Shown: piece by piece, positions 6,054-9,937 of the stretch | Position numbering within the stretch: the first letter of the stretch is position 1 | Layout of the letters: each line of letters starts with the position of its first letter | Assembly: GCA_947632255.1 (NCBI GenBank) | Contig: CANROL010000028.1 | Span: 1 to 9,937 of the forward strand | From: an uncultured Bacilli bacterium | GTDB lineage: Bacteria; Bacillota_I; Bacilli_A; RF39; UBA660 | DNA: 9,937 nt | Reading direction: 5' to 3' | Notes under the pieces: generated by a model | The model's database searches: none | What the model saw: the letters and a program-made list of their open reading frames with translations, nothing else | What the model was told of the DNA's origin: nothing | Program-made: the position numbers and the translations under genes

Positions 6054-7136
6054 ATGAAAAAGAAAAAGTTAATTAATTATTTATTTTTATTTGTTCCTAT
6101 AATAATATTAATTATTTTATCATTACTTAATATGTATAAAATAGGTTTAAGTAATAGTAGTTATAAGAATTATTTATTTAAACAAAGTATTTGGTTTAGT
6201 TTAGGTTTAATTGTTATGATTATAATGTTATTTATAAAACCAAAGAGAATATTTAAATATAGTAAATATTTATATTATTTTAATGTTTTATTACTTATTT
6301 TAGTATTATTTTGGGGGAAGACTATCAATGGTTCTAAAGCTTGGTTTGATTTTCATTATTTTTCTTTTCAACCTAGTGAATTAATGAAGTTTTCTTTAAC
6401 TTTGTATTTAAGCTATACTATGAGTAATTATCAAAAACATGATTTTAAAACAGAATTAAAATTTATTTTAAAAATATTTATATTAACTTTAGGACCTTCA
6501 TTATTTGTTTTTTTAGAACCAGATACAGGAGCTATTATTATATATTTAATGATTATGTTAGGTATTATTTTAGCTTATAAAATTAATAAAAAATGGTATA
6601 TTTTCTTTATAGGTTTATTAATTGGGATGTTAGGTTTATTTGGTTATTTATATTATTTTAAAGAAGATTTATTAATTAAAATAATGGGAACATCATTATT
6701 TTATCGAATAGATAGAATACTTACTTTTGTTAATAATGATTCTTTTCAATTAGATAGAGCATTAATTGCAATTGGTGCATCTAGTTTATTTAGTACTAAA
6801 CATTTAATTTATATACCAGAAGCTCCAACAGATTTTATTGTAGCTTTATCTATTAGTAATTTTGGAATTATTAGTTTTATTATGATGGGTTTATGTTTTA
6901 TTATATTAGATATTTTCTTTTTATATCATTTATTAAGAAATAAAAATATGACTTTTAAAATGTTTTATGCGGGGTTTTTAATGATGTTTATTTTTGCTCA
7001 AATAGAGAATATTGGGATGAATTTGGGTTTACTACCTATTATTGGGATACCTCTTCCTTTTGTTAGTTATGGGGGAACTAATATGATTGTTTATTTTATG
7101 TTTTTAGGAATTTTGGCTTATTTTAAAGAAAATTAA
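6054..7136 (+). CDS. rodA: SEDS-family peptidoglycan glycosyltransferase, RodA-like
   Basis: A 360-residue polytopic membrane protein (about ten hydrophobic segments). SEDS proteins polymerise lipid II into glycan strands with a class B PBP partner. Family motifs are in order: NGSKAWF (92-98), FQPSELMKF (105-113), EPDTGA (155-160), PEAPTDFIVAL (255-265) with Asp260 at the proposed catalytic position, and NIGMNLGLLPIIGIPLPFVS followed by YGGT (319-342). NIGM...GIPLPFVSYGG is closer to RodA (elongation) than to FtsW (GLTLPLVSYGG), so RodA is preferred, though FtsW-type duty cannot be excluded. The ATG at 6054 is chosen because the lysine-rich start directly precedes the first membrane helix; a TTG at 6036 would only add six residues. 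No Shine-Dalgarno sequence is visible before either start. No terminator follows. Confidence 0.9.
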   Translation: MKKKKLINYLFLFVPIIILIILSLLNMYKIGLSNSSYKNYLFKQSIWFSLGLIVMIIMLFIKPKRIFKYSKYLYYFNVLLLILVLFWGKTINGSKAWFDFHYFSFQPSELMKFSLTLYLSYTMSNYQKHDFKTELKFILKIFILTLGPSLFVFLEPDTGAIIIYLMIMLGIILAYKINKKWYIFFIGLLIGMLGLFGYLYYFKEDLLIKIMGTSLFYRIDRILTFVNNDSFQLDRALIAIGASSLFSTKHLIYIPEAPTDFIVALSISNFGIISFIMMGLCFIILDIFFLYHLLRNKNMTFKMFYAGFLMMFIFAQIENIGMNLGLLPIIGIPLPFVSYGGTNMIVYFMFLGILAYFKEN

Positions 7137-7165
7137 ATTTTTTTACAAAAAATGCAAAAAAATGC

Positions 7166-7194
7166 TTGACAATATGTTTTTATTGTGCTAGTAT
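7166..7194 (+). promoter_or_regulatory. Strong promoter of a short non-coding transcript
   Basis: A perfect -35 TTGACA (7166-7171), a 17-base spacer, then -10 TAGTAT (7189-7194) preceded by TGC (extended -10). An A-rich stretch upstream (7147-7162) could act as an UP element. The expected start is about 7201. No start codon with a ribosome site follows before the terminator at 7317. Confidence 0.85.
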
Positions 7195-7200
7195 ACTTTC

Positions 7201-7337
7201 TCGAACATTTAATTTGTTTGAATATTCTTTTCCATTCTTTGATATACTTCCTTTACTTAACTAATATCAAATTCTACTAATTCAAGCAAGATTTAAATGT
7301 TTTTTTAACGTATGAGAAGTCCTTAGGGACTTTTTTT
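7201..7337 (+). ncRNA. Candidate structured small RNA (about 137 nt)
   Basis: The transcript is bounded by a near-consensus promoter and an intrinsic terminator and contains no plausible gene. It can fold as follows. Closing helix part 1: 7204-7212 with 7293-7301, 9 perfect bp. Closing helix part 2: 7214-7223 with 7280-7289, 10 bp including one G-U. Asymmetric bubble: 7224-7237 against 7272-7279. Apical helix: 7238-7245 with 7264-7271, 8 perfect bp, around an 18-base loop. The 3' end is the terminator hairpin. A rod with a central bubble recalls 6S RNA, which mimics an open promoter and binds RNA polymerase. This one is shorter than usual 6S (about 180-200 nt), so the identity is open. The bubble and loop are C/U-rich (UUUUCC, CUUCCUUU) and could instead pair with ribosome sites of target mRNAs. 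Confidence 0.6.
7317..7337 (+). terminator. Intrinsic terminator of the small RNA
   Basis: A 6-bp stem AAGTCC/GGACTT with a small TTAG-type loop (7317-7331) is followed by seven T. It separates the small RNA from the next promoter, which begins ten bases later. Confidence 0.9.
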
Positions 7338-7346
7338 ATTTTTTGT

Positions 7347-7375
7347 TTGCAATTAATATAGAGACATGCTATAAT
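7347..7375 (+). promoter_or_regulatory. Strong promoter of the tandem paralogue operon
   Basis: -35 TTGCAA (7347-7352), a 17-base spacer, then a perfect -10 TATAAT (7370-7375) preceded by TGC (extended -10). The expected start is about 7382, giving a leader of some 23 bases to the ATG at 7405. Confidence 0.88.
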
Positions 7376-7404
7376 AAGCTCTATTAGAAATGTGGTGTAT
7401 TATA

Positions 7405-8169
7405 ATGTATAATTTATGGAAAGTCTTAGAAGAAGAAAAGAAAAAAAATCCAGATGACGTAAAACGAGAGGAAAGGGAAAAAACAATTAAAAAGCAATAT
7501 ACTGAGGTAAATATGGAATTTGATGAAGTTTGTACTATAGTTAAAGCTAATTATATGTTTTATTGTTTTTTATTAGATATTTTTCCTAATTATATTAAAA
7601 CATTAATTAAAAATAATCATAATGCTTTATTAAATGGAAAGAGTGTTAAAGGAAAGATTTCATTTGTTTTAGAAGATGATGTTAAATTTTTACGTAATTT
7701 AGCTAGAAATGGTTATGGTTATGGAAAATGTTGTTTATCGGATGAAATGATTTATAGCATTGAAGACGACGAGTTAGAAAAAGAAAATTTTGAAGAAGAC
7801 GAGTTAATAGAAGATGGGGTAATAGAAAACAAGTTAACATTAAAATTTAACGATAACTTCTTTTATAATAAATTCTTTTATAATTTTTTTATAGAAAAAC
7901 TTAATCTACTTTTAATAAAAAATAATATTATATTTGTTAATAGATATGCTAATCCAATATGCTTTGAAGCTAAAATTGAAGATTTAATTAAAGCTTATGA
8001 GGATGGAATAAAGCAAATTGTAGACGAAAAAGAAAATTTAAAAATTTTAATGGATACGTGGAATATTAAAGAAGATAATATTATGCAAAATCTTCATATT
8101 ACTCCTAAGTATTATCAAGATTTAATGAATTCTGCAAAAAGAAATATGCAATTAAATCGTAAAAAATAA
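7405..8169 (+). CDS. Unknown protein, paralogue 1 of a tandem pair
   Basis: I do not recognise this 254-residue soluble protein. The start at ATG 7405 (MYNLWKVLEEEKKK) is chosen over ATG 7390 for two reasons. It aligns exactly with the start of the downstream paralogue, and GTGGTG seven bases before it can act as a weak ribosome site. Residues 1-45 are highly charged and helical or coiled-coil-like. FLLDIFPNYIKTLIKNNHNA (55-74) looks amphipathic. Residues 92-155 are divergent and acidic, with a ten-residue near-duplication (EDDELEKENF and EEDELIEDGV, 120-139). Residues 162-226 are again conserved (EKLNLLLIKNNII, YANPICFEAKIEDLIKAYED, DEKENLKILMDTW). The tail is basic (AKRNMQLNRKK). There is no signal, membrane segment or obvious catalytic motif. 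It is expressed from the promoter at 7347-7375. Confidence 0.8.
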   Translation: MYNLWKVLEEEKKKNPDDVKREEREKTIKKQYTEVNMEFDEVCTIVKANYMFYCFLLDIFPNYIKTLIKNNHNALLNGKSVKGKISFVLEDDVKFLRNLARNGYGYGKCCLSDEMIYSIEDDELEKENFEEDELIEDGVIENKLTLKFNDNFFYNKFFYNFFIEKLNLLLIKNNIIFVNRYANPICFEAKIEDLIKAYEDGIKQIVDEKENLKILMDTWNIKEDNIMQNLHITPKYYQDLMNSAKRNMQLNRKK

Positions 8170-8184
8170 ATTATAATTGGAAAT

Positions 8185-8190
8185 GAGGAA
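8185..8190 (+). promoter_or_regulatory. Ribosome binding site that fixes the GTG start of paralogue 2
   Basis: GAGGAA lies seven bases before GTG 8198. An upstream in-frame TTG (8177) or ATG (8183) would place this strong site inside the gene and break the N-terminal alignment with paralogue 1, so GTG 8198 is preferred. Confidence 0.8.
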
Positions 8191-8197
8191 TTTTAAA

Positions 8198-8950
8198 GTG
8201 AAAAATTTATGGAAATTTTTAGAAGAAGAAAAAAATGGAGCTCAAAAAGCACAAGATAAAGAGGAAAGAAAAAGAGTAGTTAAAAATCAATATAAAAATG
8301 TTTTAAAAGAATTTGAAGAAGCTTATTATACACTTCAAGCTAATTATATCTTTAACTATTTTTTAACTGATATTTTTCCAAAATATATTAAGGAATTAAT
8401 TGAAAATAATCATGAGGCTTCATTGCAAGGAAATAATATAATAGGAAATATTTCACTCTCTTTAAAAGAAAAATATGATTTTGAAAGAGAAAGATATATG
8501 CTAGATTTTTATACGAAAAATAATTATATATATAAAGCGATGAAGAATTATATAACGATAGATAATTACTATAGTACATTTTACTATGATACATTGGTTT
8601 ATTATATCGATGCTAACAATGCAATGTTTTCGTTTATGGAACCTGTAATATTTGAAGTATTTAAGGAAAAACTTAATATATTTTTAATTAAAAATAATAT
8701 TATAAGTATTAATGCTCCAAAGGATAATAACTTAATTTCATATGCAAATCCTATACATTTTGAAGCTAAAATTGAAAATTTAATTAAAGCTTATGAAAAT
8801 GGACTTCAACAAATTGAAGATGAAAAGGAAACTTTAAATGCTTTAATGGATATTTGGGAAATCTATGAAACAGATATTAAAAGTAATATTATTGAGGCAT
8901 ATTCAAAGCGTCCCCCAAAAAAATTAGTAAGAAATAAAAAGATAAAATAA
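8198..8950 (+). CDS. Unknown protein, paralogue 2 of a tandem pair
   Basis: A 250-residue soluble protein of unrecognised family, starting at GTG 8198, 28 bases after paralogue 1 and surely in the same operon. Residues 1-90 align with paralogue 1 without gaps at about 50% identity (45 of 90 by my count). They share NLWK-LEEEK, KANY/QANY and DIFP-YIK-LI-NNH-A. Residues 154-227 are more alike (EKLN-LIKNNII, YANPI-FEAKIE-LIKAYE-G, DEKE-L--LMD-W-I). The middle (92-152) is unrelated by eye and Tyr-rich here (YITIDNYYSTFYYDTLVYYI), against acidic in paralogue 1. An insert (PKDNNLIS, 174-181) precedes YANPI. The tail is strongly basic (SKRPPKKLVRNKKIK), which could contact nucleic acid or membrane; that is inference. 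No catalytic motif is seen. Confidence 0.8.
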   Translation: MKNLWKFLEEEKNGAQKAQDKEERKRVVKNQYKNVLKEFEEAYYTLQANYIFNYFLTDIFPKYIKELIENNHEASLQGNNIIGNISLSLKEKYDFERERYMLDFYTKNNYIYKAMKNYITIDNYYSTFYYDTLVYYIDANNAMFSFMEPVIFEVFKEKLNIFLIKNNIISINAPKDNNLISYANPIHFEAKIENLIKAYENGLQQIEDEKETLNALMDIWEIYETDIKSNIIEAYSKRPPKKLVRNKKIK

Positions 8951-8966
8951 TATTTATTGTATTAAA

Positions 8967-9103
8967 AATATAAGAGCCATGGTATATGTTGTAACCCAAT
9001 AATTAATTCCAGCTAGTTAATAGAATAAAAATAAAGATCTAATGGCCTTATTTAGGCTTGTTGGTTTTGTAGTTATGATGGTACTTGATTATTACTTTAG
9101 GTT
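8967..9103 (+). ncRNA. Possible structured RNA or structured 3' UTR after the paralogue operon
   Basis: This stretch has no open frame worth calling but shows nested pairings on the plus strand. 8971-8980 pairs with 9078-9087 (9 bp, one A-A mismatch), extended by 8967-8970 with 9090-9093. 8991-8995 pairs with 9072-9076, and 8996-9002 with 9058-9064 (7 bp). An inner hairpin pairs 9045-9048 with 9054-9057. Four of these pairs are G-U, which would be A-C mismatches on the other strand, so a plus-strand RNA is favoured. No convincing promoter was found, so it may be the operon's 3' UTR. It resembles no RNA family I can name. Confidence 0.35.
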
Positions 9104-9127
9104 AAAATGTCTTAAATGACATTTTTT
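9104..9127 (+). terminator. Intrinsic terminator after the paralogue operon
   Basis: An 8-bp perfect stem AAAATGTC (9104-9111) / GACATTTT (9118-9125) with loop TTAAAT runs into six T (9122-9127). Confidence 0.88.
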
Positions 9128-9160
9128 ATTTATAAAATTCTACATAATTTGTTGATAATT

Positions 9161-9195
9161 AAAAAAGCTTAACCAAATCGATTAAGCATTTTTTT
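9161..9195 (-). terminator. Bidirectional terminator between convergent operons
   Basis: GCTTAA (9167-9172) pairs with TTAAGC (9182-9187) around a 9-base loop. The stem is flanked by a run of six A on the left and by a T run on the right, so it can end transcripts from either strand. On the minus strand it directly follows the stop of the 187-residue gene. Confidence 0.85.
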
Positions 9196-9757
9196 ATAAA
9201 GATAAATATTTATCACTTAAAGCTTCTAAAGAGGTAGAGCCTTCATCAAGTAGAGCCTCCGCGATATCATAATCCACCACAGAATGGGTGTTTTTAGTTA
9301 TTTTATGGTAATAAGCTTCGGCTTCTCTTTTGGCTTTTTCTAATCTATATATTTCATAAATAGCTTTTAGTTCATGTTTTTTATCATTTATTTTAAATTC
9401 ATTTAAGGTTTGTTCATCTTCGGCGGTTAAATCAGTTAAATTGCGGGTGGCTTCAGGAATATTTGCTATTTTAATTAAATCTAAAGGTAAGAAAACTATT
9501 ATTTTTCTTAAATCACTTATTTCTTTATCTGGTCTTAAGCGATAGATAGTTTCACCTTTTAAATTTATTTCATCAAAATATTCATGAACTTCTTCTATCG
9601 CATCCACATTATACCATTCATCAACAAAATTATAATGAGTATGAAGATAGTTATTAAATTCACTATATTCATGAGTAGTCATACTTCGCCGATTTTGTTT
9701 TTGATTTAAGTTAACAATTCCTAAAGCTAATTTACTTAAGCGAGATAATTCTAACAT
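9194..9757 (-). CDS. Unknown 187-residue protein co-transcribed with pnp
   Basis: I do not recognise this cytoplasmic protein. It is rich in charged residues and probably mostly helical, with no signal peptide or membrane segment. The N-terminus (LELSRLSKLALGIVNLNQKQ) is a likely helix. Residues 29-65 are rich in His, Tyr and acidic groups (THEYSEFNNYLHTHYNFVDE). Residues 124-155 form a long charged helix (KHELKAIYEIYRLEKAKREA), possibly a coiled coil. The ATG follows an AGGTG ribosome site and lies 11 bases after the pnp stop with no promoter between, so it is expressed with pnp and may relate to RNA turnover; that is inferred from position only. G/C-ending codons (GCG, GGC, CGG) are somewhat more frequent here than in the AT-extreme neighbours. 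Confidence 0.78.
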   Translation of the reverse strand: MLELSRLSKLALGIVNLNQKQNRRSMTTHEYSEFNNYLHTHYNFVDEWYNVDAIEEVHEYFDEINLKGETIYRLRPDKEISDLRKIIVFLPLDLIKIANIPEATRNLTDLTAEDEQTLNEFKINDKKHELKAIYEIYRLEKAKREAEAYYHKITKNTHSVVDYDIAEALLDEGSTSLEALSDKYLSL

Positions 9758-9768
9758 TTTTAAGCACC

Positions 9769-9937
9769 TTATTTACTTTTCTTTTTATCTTCTTTATCTG
9801 GTTTTGGTAAGGCTTGTTTACGAGATAAATTTAGACGACCACGATTATCATAGCCAAGAGATTTAACCATGATTTTATCGCCAACATGAACGACATCTTT
9901 AGGTTTTTCAACGCGTTTATTATCTAATTCTGAGACA
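9769..9937 (-). CDS. pnp: Polynucleotide phosphorylase, C-terminal end (S1 RNA-binding domain)
   Basis: Only the last 55 codons are in the window; the gene begins beyond the right edge. The visible end reads VSELDNKRVEKPKDVVHVGD, then KIMVKSLGYDNRGRLNLSRK, then a lysine-rich tail. This matches the S1 domain that closes bacterial PNPase (HISE...RV..VEDV...GD.V.VK...D..GRINLSRK). PNPase degrades RNA 3' to 5' using phosphate and can add tails; the S1 domain grips RNA. Other S1 proteins end similarly, but the short charged tail right after LSRK is typical of Firmicutes PNPase. The stop TAA (9769-9771) is followed after 11 bases by the next gene. Confidence 0.82.
   Translation of the reverse strand, partial: VSELDNKRVEKPKDVVHVGDKIMVKSLGYDNRGRLNLSRKQALPKPDKEDKKKSK

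Noticed and set aside
7390..7404. Earlier ATG for paralogue 1
   Set aside because: It would put the GTGGTG site inside the gene and add five residues that paralogue 2 lacks.
7166..8169. Type III toxin-antitoxin locus (antitoxin RNA, terminator, toxin gene)
   Set aside because: The order is similar, but the RNA has no tandem repeats, the gene has its own strong promoter, and the protein does not resemble the ToxN/AbiQ family.
8177..8197. TTG or ATG starts upstream of GTG 8198 for paralogue 2
   Set aside because: The strong GAGGAA site sits seven bases before GTG 8198, and that start aligns exactly with paralogue 1.
8388..8594. Open frame on the minus strand, 68 codons, Tyr/Leu-rich
   Set aside because: Antisense to the Tyr-rich centre of paralogue 2, with no promoter or ribosome site.
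8951..9160. Decayed third copy of the paralogue or a short gene
   Set aside because: The plus-strand frame I translated has many stops and no fragment resembling the paralogues; the base-pairing pattern explains the region better.
9161..9195. Inverted repeat as an attachment site or IS end
   Set aside because: The 6-bp stem with flanking A and T runs is a standard bidirectional terminator between convergent operons; no transposase or target duplication is near.
1..9937. tRNA, rRNA, CRISPR array, known riboswitch, prophage or IS element
   Set aside because: None of the usual signatures was seen by eye in either strand.

Overview
The window is very AT-rich (roughly a quarter G+C by eye). It carries typical Firmicutes signals: strong AGGAGG-like ribosome sites, TTGACA/TATAAT promoters and short hairpin-plus-T terminators. 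A peptidoglycan ligase (MurD) and a SEDS glycan polymerase show that the organism makes a cell wall. Trp is written TGG and one gene appears to end in TGA, which fits the standard bacterial code rather than the mycoplasma code. My best guess is an uncultured, small-genome, gut-type Bacilli or Mollicutes-related lineage (RF39/Erysipelotrichia-like). That placement is inference from composition and gene style, not from a marker gene.

Positions 1-1552 (minus strand) hold the operon tsaE-tsaB-rimI-tsaD. This is the threonylcarbamoyl-adenosine (t6A) tRNA modification set plus a ribosomal-protein acetyltransferase, in the same order as ydiB-ydiC-ydiD-ydiE of Bacillus subtilis. It has its own promoter, and tsaD runs off the left edge. 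Positions 1582-3664 (minus) hold a single-gene unit for a large membrane-anchored surface protein with a low-complexity linker and two BIG2 Ig-like domains. Positions 3675-5696 (minus) hold murD and a secreted lysozyme-fold protein, each with its own promoter and terminator. Positions 5693-5992 (minus) hold a small conserved-looking protein of unknown function, divergent from a RodA/FtsW-type SEDS gene on the plus strand (6054-7136).

Positions 7166-9127 (plus) are the least ordinary part. A near-consensus promoter drives a short, apparently non-coding, terminated transcript (about 7201-7337). It can fold as a long closing helix, an asymmetric central bubble and an apical hairpin, an outline reminiscent of 6S-type RNA. 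A second strong promoter then drives two tandem paralogous genes (254 and 250 residues) of a family I do not recognise. These have conserved ends and a divergent middle. A 3' region with nested long-range base-pairing and a terminator follows.

Positions 9161-9937 (minus) converge on this block. They hold the end of pnp (S1 domain of polynucleotide phosphorylase) and a co-transcribed 187-residue gene of unknown function, closed by a bidirectional terminator. No tRNA, rRNA, insertion sequence or CRISPR array was seen.
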